The notes: a model not told the origin generated them from the letters alone. A stretch of 64,000 nt of DNA from Acetobacteraceae bacterium (GCA_003151425.1 PLXO01000100.1:22391-86390), one strand, 5' to 3'. Numbered from the stretch's first letter, positions 19,913 through 27,739 are shown. Numbers and translations: made by a program.

Positions 19913-20556
19913 GCGGGCCGGATGCGGGTGAGGACGGAGCGGCGCGATAGAGTGGACGCAATGGTGGACACGGCACGGATTGCCGCGATCCGGGTCGCCG
20001 TCGAGGGCTTGGGTCGAATCGGGCGCTCCATCTGGGGCAAAGCATGCCGGGGGCAACGGGGACTGCCAAGCCCGCGGGAGGGAGGGGCGGGGCGCGCGTG
20101 CGCCGCTGATGGCGATCCGATGGTGGGTCGCGGCGATCCGCGCGGGATCTTGTTCGTGGGCCATCTTGCCGTGCCAGTGATGCAAGTCGGAGACTGATCG
20201 TTTTTCTCCATTATTTCAATGGATTAGTATGCCCTATATGTGATAACCGCACATTATCACATATATATAAACTGGGCAGCTCGGGACAAAGCCGCCTCGA
20301 GTTGAACACCGGCATCAATCCGGTCACTCGCTGCCACGGTGAAGGTTCGCCATGATTCCGGCCTTGAGGAGGGTCGGAGTTCCCGTACGGGTCACGGCTT
20401 CCCCGAATTCGGCCAGCAAGGCGGAGTTGGGGCTATGTCAGCAGCCCCTGTGGGCGTAAGCTCCCCAATGAAGCGCTACTTGGTCGGCGACCTGAGGAAG
20501 GTCAAGTTTCATGTTCGATGGTCATCTGGTGATCTCGGTTCAGTGGGTCGCACGCA
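19913..20556. other. Gene-free stretch at the edge of the accessory region
   Basis: No convincing gene. Base composition changes sharply near 20205, from very GC-rich to AT-rich. It holds a perfect AT-rich inverted repeat (20235-20265). A short open frame at 20339-20560 begins with GTG AAG GTT CGC CAT and could encode 73 residues; its first residues (MKVRHDSGLEEG) faintly recall leader sequences often annotated near group II introns, but no reverse transcriptase or intron domain V is visible. I leave it uncalled. Confidence 0.5.
20235..20265. promoter_or_regulatory. Perfect 12-bp inverted repeat, operator- or promoter-like
   Basis: TATATGTGATAA (20235-20246) and TTATCACATATA (20254-20265) are exact reverse complements around a 7-base centre. 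The overlapping TATATATAA just downstream could serve as a -10 element. It lies about 290 bases upstream of the kinase-like gene. The symmetry and AT content suit a dimeric repressor site better than a terminator, since no T-tract follows. Confidence 0.5.
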
Positions 20557-21525
20557 ATGAATGAAAAGCTGACTAAGCCCATTTCCAGAAGCCAATTCTG
20601 GAAAAGCGTCCGCAGTCCAATCCTCCGGTCTTTAGATGAGGACAAACGGCTGCACAACTTGGCCAAAGGATTCTGGGTTTATGATGAACTCATTGCCGAC
20701 CTCCGCAACGCAGGTTGGATACGGTTCGGGCCAGGATTCAAGGCTGGCGTATATGGTCATCCGAAAAGCCCTTACTGTATAAAAATACTTGGGATGGGCG
20801 TAGGTGAGAATCCACTATATTTTTGTGAACGCGGTTATTACATTGAACATGAACGCAATATGCTTGTTGATTTCTGGGAGTCAGGCTTTAGATTTGCGCC
20901 GACAGTCCTGAATCGGCAGGATTCAATTTCCTTCCTCCGCAAATGCGGCGTTCGCCCCTTTCAAGCGGAAAATCGGGTCCAACGAAATGACGTCATGGTT
21001 ATGGAATATATTCCAGGTATACCATTGGCGATCCAAACAGGGAGGCACCTAGATTATGATGTGTATCTTGACGCCTTTGATACGGGTGTCCTCGATGAGA
21101 TGCACACTGCTTTGGAGACACTACGTATACAATTGCAGCGTGCCAACAACAGTGGGGTATTTCATAATGATCCGATGCCACCGAACATCATTTTCACCAT
21201 GAGGAAAGCAGACAAGATCGAGGCGAAATTGGTGGATTTCGAGATGGCTCAGAATTCTAAGAAGTCCAACCCGACACACGTTAACAGCACAGTAGAGACC
21301 CTTTACCGCGAACGCGGCGTGCCCGTTAACCAAAGCACTCTAGCTCCCATGAGTAATCTAGATATTTATTTGATCGATCAATCTATTGATCTCGTGAAAA
21401 GGATACGTGCCGCAAGTGTTCGGCCTGATGATTCTCTGCTAGATGCGATATCGATAGGCGTTTCATTTATCGGCGGTTTCAGCATTAACTTAGGAAGGGC
21501 GATTAGAAGCCTCAAAGGGGGGTAA
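20557..21525 (+). CDS. Protein-kinase-like fold protein (phosphotransferase), unknown role
   Basis: A 322-residue protein with a complete kinase-like motif set: Gly-rich loop GPGFKAGVYG (58-67), candidate ATP lysine K76 (YCIKIL), an acidic helix (IEHERNML, 96-103), hinge-like VMEYIPGIPL (148-157), catalytic loop FHNDPMPPN (202-210) with D205 and N210, and VDFEMA (226-231) in place of DFG. This resembles atypical kinases (lipopolysaccharide-kinase, RIO or aminoglycoside-phosphotransferase branches) rather than a Hanks-type kinase. Codon use is clearly less GC-rich than in neighbouring core genes, which suggests transfer. No ribosome site of note. Target unknown. Confidence 0.75.
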   Translation: MNEKLTKPISRSQFWKSVRSPILRSLDEDKRLHNLAKGFWVYDELIADLRNAGWIRFGPGFKAGVYGHPKSPYCIKILGMGVGENPLYFCERGYYIEHERNMLVDFWESGFRFAPTVLNRQDSISFLRKCGVRPFQAENRVQRNDVMVMEYIPGIPLAIQTGRHLDYDVYLDAFDTGVLDEMHTALETLRIQLQRANNSGVFHNDPMPPNIIFTMRKADKIEAKLVDFEMAQNSKKSNPTHVNSTVETLYRERGVPVNQSTLAPMSNLDIYLIDQSIDLVKRIRAASVRPDDSLLDAISIGVSFIGGFSINLGRAIRSLKGG

Positions 21526-21719
21526 AGATCTTAGAGACTTCTGCGTTTTGTGGGTCGAGGACTGGCATGTTCAAACCATCGCGTTGCGGCGACCCAGCGC
21601 CTCCTTCCGCCGGTGCAGAGCCAGCTTGGGCGGGCTGCCCATCCTTTTGCTTTTCACCGCCCGCCCCCTTGATCCTCTCGCAGTAGATGGTGCCACAATC
21701 GGCGACCTTCGGCTGGACC

Positions 21720-21893
21720 ACCTGGTTGGTAAGGTTACGCCGCAAGCGGGCCTACCTGGCGGGCGAGATTGCGCAAGCTGAGCGGCAGCTTGCCGACAAG
21801 CGTAAGGTGCTGGCGACGCTCGACGCGACGATCCAGCTATTCGCGCCGACCAGCAACCCGGAGCTGATCCCCCCCATCCGCCCGACCCGGCGC
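21720..21893 (+). pseudogene. Relic of a coiled-coil hypothetical protein
   Basis: The frame reads LVRLRRKRAYLAGEIAQAER, then a heptad-like stretch with LATLDATIQLF and ELIPPIRPTRR. I recognise this as the start of a common, uncharacterised alphaproteobacterial protein family (charged coiled coil, then LDATLRLF and IPPRRP). The usual C-terminal half is absent; instead the frame runs on into the DUF6471-like gene at 22002. The most likely reading is a truncated gene joined by rearrangement. Confidence 0.5.
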
Positions 21894-22001
21894 TGTGCGC
21901 ATCCGCTTTCTTATGTGCGGATACGCTATCATAGCGGCGGGGTTGTCAACGGAAAAGTTGTCGGATATGCTGTTTTCCGTTCGGAATCGGAGATGTTAGC
22001 G

Positions 22002-22238
22002 ATGGCAGAAACTGGCGAGCAGGACTGGACCGACAGGACCAAGCGATTCTTGAAGGCGGAGTTGAAGCGAGCGGATGTGACGTACGAAGGTCTGGCGGAG
22101 AAAATGGCTGGTCTCGGCTGGACCGAGACCAAGGCGTCGGTTGCCAGCAAGATCGGGAGAGGCGGGTTCCCTGCGTCGTTCTTCCTGGCAGCCATGAAAG
22201 CGATTGGGCGCGACCAGGTCAGACTGGAAGACGTGTGA
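22002..22238 (+). CDS. DUF6471-like small protein
   Basis: A 78-residue protein, WTDRTKRFLKAELKRADVTY followed by EGLAEKMAGLGWTETKASVA and SKIGRGGFPASFFLAAMKAIG. The pattern matches, in my memory of the family, the DUF6471 domain, a short helical module with the feel of an XRE-like DNA-binding domain. An in-frame extension to 21687 exists because the relic upstream stays open. I prefer the ATG at 22002, where the homologous region begins, though no strong ribosome site decides it. It is 12 bases from the next gene, so the pair may be co-transcribed. Confidence 0.6.
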   Translation: MAETGEQDWTDRTKRFLKAELKRADVTYEGLAEKMAGLGWTETKASVASKIGRGGFPASFFLAAMKAIGRDQVRLEDV

Positions 22239-22250
22239 TCAAAGTGCCGG

Positions 22251-23282
22251 ATGAGAATGTCTGATCGGCCCCTTGCCAGGAGATGGGGACTTTCGCTCCG
22301 AGGCGGGGTCATGGTCTTCGTCGCGGCTATAATTGCCGTAGCTATCGTCGCTCAATTCCCGAGTCTGCTGAGAACGAGTACTGCGCCAATGATAACGCCC
22401 GCTGCGGAGAATACCACGACAGCCGCGCACACAAGCACGAACTTGAGTGACATCTCGCCTCGATCGGCAAACCAGCGATGGCTGAATCTTTCCACCCGAG
22501 TGTACCTCATCGCTATATCTGGCGCCGCTTTGATTGGCGCGGTTGGCATACTGGCTAGCTTTTTCATTTATTTCTACTCCGCCCGTGTGGGCGAAGAGCA
22601 GGCGGCTGCGACTCTACGGTTGCAGACCACCGGGGATTTGGCTAGGGCGGAAGCTGCGACGGCCAACGAGCGAACGAAGGCGCTTGAAGCCCACACCGCC
22701 GAACTCCAACAAAAAACCGCCGGCGCCCAAGCAGAAGCGGCACAGGCGAATGCGAGAGCAGAAACGGCACGAACCGAACAGGCGCGTCTGACAGTTGAAT
22801 TGGAACAAGAGCACGTTGAGCGTCTTAGATTCCAAGCACAATTTGCTTGGCGGATTATATATCCAGCCCAGGCAATGCAACTGATCGAAACGCTTTCAGC
22901 TTCTCCCGGTGCTGTCAACATCGAGTTTTTTGCAGGAGATGCAGAGGCAACATTTCTAGCATTGCAACTTGAGAGAATATTCATTGCTGCGAAATGGAAG
23001 GTCGGATTGTCCTCAAAATCATACGGGAGCGCCGTCTTCTTCGGCGTATTCGTGCCTCCGTCTGATGAGGCGGAGAGGAACGAAGTTCTGGCTGCCTTGC
23101 GCGCCGCGGGCATCGAGCCTTCAGTTGCGCAGCTTCCCTCATCAAGCTTCGGCTTTGTCGCGCCACATCTACCGGGTCCAGTCATCGGCATAGGCTCCAA
23201 ACCGTTCCCCGGGATTGAGGAACTGGGTAAAATACTGGAAGGCTTCTTGCCTCCAGCCGACAAACCGCTCGGCCCGAAATAG
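22251..23282 (+). CDS. Membrane-anchored coiled-coil protein, unknown function
   Basis: 343 residues. Two hydrophobic segments (about 17-38 and 83-109) flank a Thr/Ser/Ala-rich stretch predicted to face the periplasm. An Ala/Glu/Arg-rich coiled coil follows (about 113-195) and then a C-terminal globular domain of ~130 residues, containing NIEFFAGDAEATFLALQLER, AAKWKVGL and LAALRAAGIEP. That last pattern (G-D-x-E-A, then a helix, then a Trp-Lys-Val strand, then an amphipathic helix) recurs in many uncharacterised proteins with the same two-TM plus coiled-coil architecture. The domain should lie in the cytoplasm. Low-GC relative to the chromosome. No function can be assigned. Confidence 0.65.
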   Translation: MRMSDRPLARRWGLSLRGGVMVFVAAIIAVAIVAQFPSLLRTSTAPMITPAAENTTTAAHTSTNLSDISPRSANQRWLNLSTRVYLIAISGAALIGAVGILASFFIYFYSARVGEEQAAATLRLQTTGDLARAEAATANERTKALEAHTAELQQKTAGAQAEAAQANARAETARTEQARLTVELEQEHVERLRFQAQFAWRIIYPAQAMQLIETLSASPGAVNIEFFAGDAEATFLALQLERIFIAAKWKVGLSSKSYGSAVFFGVFVPPSDEAERNEVLAALRAAGIEPSVAQLPSSSFGFVAPHLPGPVIGIGSKPFPGIEELGKILEGFLPPADKPLGPK

Positions 23283-23374
23283 CCCTAGCGGCTCACCTTG
23301 CGCCCTGTGAGGGGTTAGTCATACCACGTTAATATATATAACGCAAGTGGGTATCTTTTGCGTTTGCGCCATAA

Positions 23375-23566
23375 TACCGGGCATTCGCCTGCCACACCGT
23401 CTGCGACCACGCCGGGGAATTGTGGCGCCTGGCCAGCTCGAAGGCCGGTTCGCGCGCGCAGTTCTTCAACCGTCTGGTGGCGATCGCCCGCTTCCTGGTC
23501 TTCCCGTCGTGGGACGATCTCGCGCGGACCCTGGCCTTCCTTCAGCCGCCGACGCAACCGCCCTAA
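23375..23566 (+). pseudogene. C-terminal relic of an unidentified protein
   Basis: After an in-frame TAA at 23372 the frame runs YRAFACHTVCDHAGELWRLA, SSKAGSRAQFFNRLVAIARF and LVFPSWDDLARTLAFLQPP to a TAA at 23564. The amphipathic pattern and residue balance are those of real protein, unlike the two other frames, which are Arg/Pro/Ser-rich. No start codon precedes it, so it is probably the tail of a decayed gene. I do not recognise the family. AT-rich TATATATAAC sequences lie on both sides (23331 and 23680). Confidence 0.4.
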
Positions 23567-23726
23567 TCAGCGGCAGCATCCGTCCAACACTCAGCCCATG
23601 CCCCACCCCCAGATCCGCAGATGACCGTCGAAAATGCCAAAATGAGAATTGGCGATCTGGCATTGATCGATGAGTCAGTATATATAACTATCATCGTCAA
23701 GCATTTCAACCAGGAGAACACCCAGC

Positions 23727-24599
23727 ATGAGCCTCCCCAGCAACGGCATCACCCCCGAGGTCATCCGCGAGATGATGCCGCCCTACCAGCTCAGCGCCGA
23801 CCTGCTGGCGGCCGCGTTCGCCGCGGTGCCCGCACCGCGGCCCGACGCCACCCAGGCCTGGCGGCTGGAACGCGCCACGCGGCTGGTGCAGGAGATCGCC
23901 GGGTTGATGCCAGCCGACGCGCCACAGGCGAGGATCGCGGCGGAGATCGTCATCCTGCGGGAGGCGTCGGACGACTCGCTCGCCTGGTCGAACGCGCCGG
24001 GGCTGGCGGTGGAGCAGGCCTGCCGGCTACGGCGGACCGCGGCCGCTCTGACGGTCTCGTCGACGGGGCTGGAGCGCCTGCTGGCGCGGCACCAGCAGAA
24101 GCCGGTGCCGTTCTTCGGCACCGTGCTGGTGGATGGGATCGATGTTGGGGCGCTCGCCGCGGGCTGGGGCGGCCCGGGGTCGCGACGGGATGACGCGGGG
24201 ATGGTGGGTGGTGGTGGGGGTGTGTCGGCGGATGGGCCGGTGCCGGTGGGGATGGCCGGGACAAGCCCGGCCATGACGGTTAAGGCGAGCCCGGCCGTGA
24301 CGATGGAACCTGGTCCGGACTGCGCGGAGGCGTCGGGTGATTGTGGTGAGTCGCCGGATGGGCCGGTGGCTGTCGGGATGGCCGGGACAGGCGCGGCCAT
24401 GACGTGGGGGCGGGGGCCGGCCTCAGCCACGGCCCCGGCCACGGAGAGACAAGGACCTCCGCGCCCTCGGCGGGACGCCGATGCGACCCTCGGGGTGGTG
24501 ACGCGGCTGAACCAGGGGCCTGGCTGGACGCTCGATGTCGTGCGTCCGCGCACCGGCGACGACGCGGCGGTCGGCGCGGCGCCGGAGCCGGTCGTGTGA
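23727..24599 (+). CDS. Hypothetical protein with repeat-derived C-terminal half
   Basis: 290 residues. The first ~150 look like a folded helical domain (PEVIREMMPPYQLSADLLAA, RLERATRLVQEIAGLMP, IVILREASDDSLAW, LLARHQQKPVPFFGTVL). An ACCAGGAGAACACC ribosome site precedes the ATG. From about residue 170 the sequence becomes Gly/Pro-rich and includes VGMAGTSPAMT and VGMAGTGAAMT, which are translations of the dispersed GGATGGCCGGGACAAGCCCG element. So the 3' half carries in-frame repeat insertions. The N-terminal domain is unidentified; it may be a lineage-specific family. Confidence 0.5.
   Translation: MSLPSNGITPEVIREMMPPYQLSADLLAAAFAAVPAPRPDATQAWRLERATRLVQEIAGLMPADAPQARIAAEIVILREASDDSLAWSNAPGLAVEQACRLRRTAAALTVSSTGLERLLARHQQKPVPFFGTVLVDGIDVGALAAGWGGPGSRRDDAGMVGGGGGVSADGPVPVGMAGTSPAMTVKASPAVTMEPGPDCAEASGDCGESPDGPVAVGMAGTGAAMTWGRGPASATAPATERQGPPRPRRDADATLGVVTRLNQGPGWTLDVVRPRTGDDAAVGAAPEPVV
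24247..24404. repeat. Single arms of the TCATGGCCGG element inside an open frame
   Basis: GGATGGCCGGGACAAGCCCG continues to CATGACGG near 24248-24278, and a degenerate second arm GGATGGCCGGGACAGGCGCG lies near 24378-24404. Both face the same way and both keep the surrounding frame open, giving the peptide AGT-S/G-P/A-AMT twice. They match the right arms of the elements at 11-88 and 6245-6356. Confidence 0.7.
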
Positions 24600-24715
24600 C
24601 GGCGTGCGACGGAACGCCGGCCTCCACCGTGGTGGCCGCCGGAGCTTGCGCCGGGCGGACTGCGCGGCCCGAATTCATGCCGCCGGTGCACGCCTCGAAA
24701 ACCCGCAAAATGGAA

Positions 24716-25330
24716 ATCACGACAAAGACCCTATGAAGCGGGGGACGGGACGTGCGGGGGCGGTGCGCGGCGAGGCCTCGGCTGTATTGTGCCGCCACGC
24801 AAGTCCGGGCGTATCTGCCGCCCGAGGTGGCGGCACGGTTGGCGACGGTGCCGGAGGAATTGTGGGCGCCGATGCCCTACTCGCAGACCCCGAATCCGGA
24901 AATCACGACAAGGACCCTATGGACCGGGGGATGGGATGCGCGGGGGCGGTTCATGGCGAGGCGGCGTCCGGCGCTACGGGGGCGGGCGGCGCAGTTGGAG
25001 GTTGCACGGGCGGAGCGGCAGGCACTGGCGCCGTGCGGGCGGTGATTGCCGGGGCGAGTCTGGTCAAGCGGGCGGTGCTGGCGGCGCGTCGGGCAGCTCG
25101 AATCGAAAAACACGACAAGGACCCTATGGACCGCCGGCCGGGCGCTTGTCTCGGGGCGGGGATTCCGGCGGCGATGGACGTGATGGGTTCGGGGACAGCA
25201 CCCGGCCCGATGTTGCCGGGGCAGCAGGATGGGCCGGGCACGGGGATGGCCGCACGCTTGAGGTCGGGGGCGGCGAGGCGGGGGGCGGACCCGGAATCGG
25301 CGAAATCGTGCAAAGACCCTATGGACCGGG
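24716..25330 (+). repeat. Four-fold in-phase degenerate repeat (CACGACAARGACCCTATGGA)
   Basis: A motif of about 20 bases occurs four times, with its ATG at 24733, 24919, 25126 and 25321. Spacings are 186, 207 and 195 bases, all multiples of three, so one frame (open from 24535 to 25359) reads NHDKDPMKRG, NHDKDPMDRG, KHDKDPMDRR and SCKDPMDRG. In another frame the first two copies read EITTKTL and EITTRTLW. Sequence after each ATG (GACCGGGGGATGGGATGCG type) is partly conserved too. The 24600-25705 stretch has no gene I can support; this array is its main content. Confidence 0.6.
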
Positions 25331-25419
25331 GCCCGGTGCGAGGATGGGGGCGACGCTGAGTGCGCCGGAGGCCCTGGGGGACTCGACCGGTGGCATGGTG
25401 CCGAGACGGATGGCCAGGT

Positions 25420-25477
25420 CAACCCCCGGGACAAGCGCCCCACCGGGACAACCCCCGGGTCAAGCGCCCCAACGGGC
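25420..25477 (+). repeat. Tandem duplication of 29 bases
   Basis: CAACCCCCGGGACAAGCGCC (25420 on) is repeated from 25449 as CAACCCCCGGGTCAAGCGCC; the two 29-base units differ at three positions. It sits in the GC-rich, gene-free DNA upstream of mnmE. Confidence 0.8.
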
Positions 25478-25705
25478 TACGACCCGGCGGCCGTACGGTG
25501 CGGTGGACGTTGGATGGGCTGAAGGGGCGGCTGTGCGGAAGCACCCGTCCGGCGTCAGGTGCCGCCCGTGTCCGCGACTGGCGGGCCGTCCTCAGGGCGT
25601 CCGATGCAGTGCGGGACAAAAAGACCTGGACCCTGCTTGGGACCCCGCCGCCCTCCCGCCCCGGCTGTCCTACCTCGGGATCGATCCATTCCCTATAAAG
25701 GCGCG

Positions 25706-26989
25706 ATGCACGAGGACACGATCTTCGCCGTTGCCTCCGGCGCCGGGCGGGCGGCCATCGCGGTGATGCGGCTCAGCGGCCCGGCCAGCGCGACGGTGCT
25801 GCGCGCGCTGGCCGGGCGTCTGCCGCCGCCTCGGCGTGCCAGTCTGCGGCGGCTGCGCGACGCGGCGGGCGAGGAACTCGACCACGCGCTGGTGCTCTGG
25901 CTGCCGGCCCCCGCCAGCTACACCGGCGAGGACTCGGCCGAGCTGCACTTGCATGGCGGGCGCGCCGTGACCCATGGCGTGGCGGATGCGCTGGTGGCGC
26001 TCGGTGCCCGGCCGGCCGAACCAGGAGAATTCACCCGCCGCGCTTTCCTCAACGGCAGGATGGATCTGATCGAGGCCGAGGCGATTGGCGACCTGGTCGA
26101 AGCGGAGACCTCGGCGCAGCGCGTGCAGGCGCTGCGTCAGCTCGACGGCGCGCTGGGGGGGATTTTCCGAGGTTGGGCCGAGCGGTTGCGCGTGCTGCTG
26201 GCGCAGCAGGAGGCACTGATCGACTTCCCCGACGAGGACCTGCCGCCGGAGACCGAGGCTGTCGCCCTCGCCGAGCTCGCCGCGCTGACCCACGAGATCG
26301 GCGCGCATCTCGACGACGGCCGGCGCGGCGAGCGGCTGCGCGAGGGGCTCGTATTCGCGGTCACCGGGCCGCCGAATGTCGGCAAGTCGAGCCTGGTGAA
26401 TGCGCTGGCCGAGCGTGACGTGGCGATCGTGGCGGAGACCCCCGGCACGACGCGCGATGCGTTGGAGACGCGTGTCGTGCTGGGTGGGGTGCCGGTGACG
26501 CTGGTCGACACGGCGGGGCTGCGGGAGACGCAGGACGCGATCGAGGCCGAGGGTGTGCGTCGCGCGCGCGCGCGCGCTGCCGCGGCGGATCTGGTGTTGG
26601 TGGTAAGGGAGACCGGCGCTTCTTCTCCCCCTCCTAGCCCCACCCTCACAATCGTCAACAAGATCGACCTCGGCGGCGCGGTCCCCTCCGACGCCCTCGC
26701 CATCAGCGTGCGCACCGGCGCGGGCATGGACCACCTGCGCGCGCACCTGGCCGCCGCAGCACGCGCCCTCACCGACACAGCCGGTCCCCCGCCGCTCACC
26801 CGCGCCCGCCATCGCGCCGCCCTGCAGGAGACCGCCGCCTGCCTCGCCCGCGCTGCTGATGCCGGCCTGCCGGAGCTTCGCGCCGAGGACCTCCGCCTCG
26901 CCCTGCGCACGCTCGGGCGCATCACCGGGCAGGTCGGTGTCGAGGACCTGCTGGACACCATCTTCCGGCACTTCTGCATCGGCAAATAG
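25706..26989 (+). CDS. mnmE: tRNA uridine-5-carboxymethylaminomethyl(34) synthesis GTPase MnmE
   Basis: A 427-residue GTPase that, with MnmG, modifies the wobble uridine of certain tRNAs. N-terminal folate-binding domain (DTIFAVASGAGRAAIAVMRL; HGGRAVTHGV; GEFTRRAFLNGRMDLIEAEA), central helical domain, and G domain with G1 GPPNVGKS (221-228), the G2 segment TTRD, G3 DTAG and G4 NKID. The C-terminus ends CIGK with the invariant Cys. Shorter in parts than the E. coli protein but complete. MnmG is not in the window. Confidence 0.97.
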   Translation: MHEDTIFAVASGAGRAAIAVMRLSGPASATVLRALAGRLPPPRRASLRRLRDAAGEELDHALVLWLPAPASYTGEDSAELHLHGGRAVTHGVADALVALGARPAEPGEFTRRAFLNGRMDLIEAEAIGDLVEAETSAQRVQALRQLDGALGGIFRGWAERLRVLLAQQEALIDFPDEDLPPETEAVALAELAALTHEIGAHLDDGRRGERLREGLVFAVTGPPNVGKSSLVNALAERDVAIVAETPGTTRDALETRVVLGGVPVTLVDTAGLRETQDAIEAEGVRRARARAAAADLVLVVRETGASSPPPSPTLTIVNKIDLGGAVPSDALAISVRTGAGMDHLRAHLAAAARALTDTAGPPPLTRARHRAALQETAACLARAADAGLPELRAEDLRLALRTLGRITGQVGVEDLLDTIFRHFCIGK

Positions 26990-27038
26990 ACTATCCAGCG
27001 GACCACCCAGCGGACCACATCCACCAGCGGAGGACAGC

Positions 27039-27734
27039 ATGAGCCTGGCAGGCGAGGGCCTGATCGCAATCTGGAACGGCGTCACGCCGGAAGCGCGCGA
27101 CGACACCTACGAGTGGCACAACCGCGAGCACATGCCCGAGCGCGTCGGCATCGCCGGCTTCCGCCGCGGCCGGCGCTATCGCGCGATCGACGCCGACATC
27201 GAGTATTTTACCCTGTACGAGACCGACACGCCGCTGGTGCACACCGGCACCGACTACACCGCGCGGCTGAACGCCCCCACGCCGTGGACGCAGCGCGCGA
27301 TCCGCGGTGCGCTGGACACCTCACGCTCGCTGTGCCGGGTGGCGGCGTCGTTCGGCACCGGGCAGGGCGGGCTGCTGGTCACCTACCGCTACGACGTCGC
27401 GCCGGGGCAGGAGGAGGCGCAGCGCCGCCTGCTGGCGCACGAGATCCTGCCGGTGCTCGCCGATGCGCCTGGCGTCGTCGGGGCGCATCTGGCGGTCGCC
27501 GACCGCGCCGCCTCGGCGATCGAGACCGCGGAAAAGAAGGACCTGCCGAAGCCGCTGGTGCCCAACTGGGTGATCCTGATCGAGGGCGGCAGCGAGGTGC
27601 CGCCATTGCTGGCCGCCTGCGACGCGGCACTGCCGGAGGCGCGGCTGATCGCGGCGGGCGCGATCGAGCCGATCCGGCGCGGTCTGTATCAGCTTCAGTA
27701 CACCCGAGCGAAGACGGCGCGCTCGGCCGGCTGA
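27039..27734 (+). CDS. Hypothetical protein, dimeric alpha/beta-barrel (EthD-like) fold
   Basis: 231 residues. EWHNREHMPERVGIAGFRRG is the hallmark of ferredoxin-like, dimeric alpha/beta-barrel proteins (the WHNREHMPER pattern), probably with a second copy in the C-terminal half (EILPVLADAPGVVGAHLAVA). The start at MSLAGEG follows CAGCGGAGGACAGC. It lies between mnmE and rsmA, 5 bases before the latter's ATG, so it may be co-transcribed. Function unknown; relatives bind small aromatic ligands. Confidence 0.75.
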   Translation: MSLAGEGLIAIWNGVTPEARDDTYEWHNREHMPERVGIAGFRRGRRYRAIDADIEYFTLYETDTPLVHTGTDYTARLNAPTPWTQRAIRGALDTSRSLCRVAASFGTGQGGLLVTYRYDVAPGQEEAQRRLLAHEILPVLADAPGVVGAHLAVADRAASAIETAEKKDLPKPLVPNWVILIEGGSEVPPLLAACDAALPEARLIAAGAIEPIRRGLYQLQYTRAKTARSAG

Positions 27735-27739
27735 CCCAG

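Noticed and set aside
20339..20560. 73-residue frame resembling leaders of group II introns
   Set aside because: No reverse transcriptase, no domain V hairpin or intron 5' end seen; similarity is too faint.
21512..21745. Minus-strand 77-residue frame (MRRNLTNQVVQPKVADCGTI..)
   Set aside because: It looks less shadow-like than most, but overlaps the relic antisense, is Gly/Ala/Pro-rich in the centre, and has no ribosome site or family match.
24716..25330. CRISPR-like array
   Set aside because: Only four degenerate copies at irregular 186-207-base spacing, no palindromic repeat and no cas genes.
24535..25359. 274-residue open frame carrying the NHDKDPMDRG repeats, as a protein-coding gene
   Set aside because: It begins inside the preceding gene with an Arg/Ser-rich stretch, has no ribosome site, and is Gly/Ala/Arg low-complexity between repeats. 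Kept only as a repeat array.
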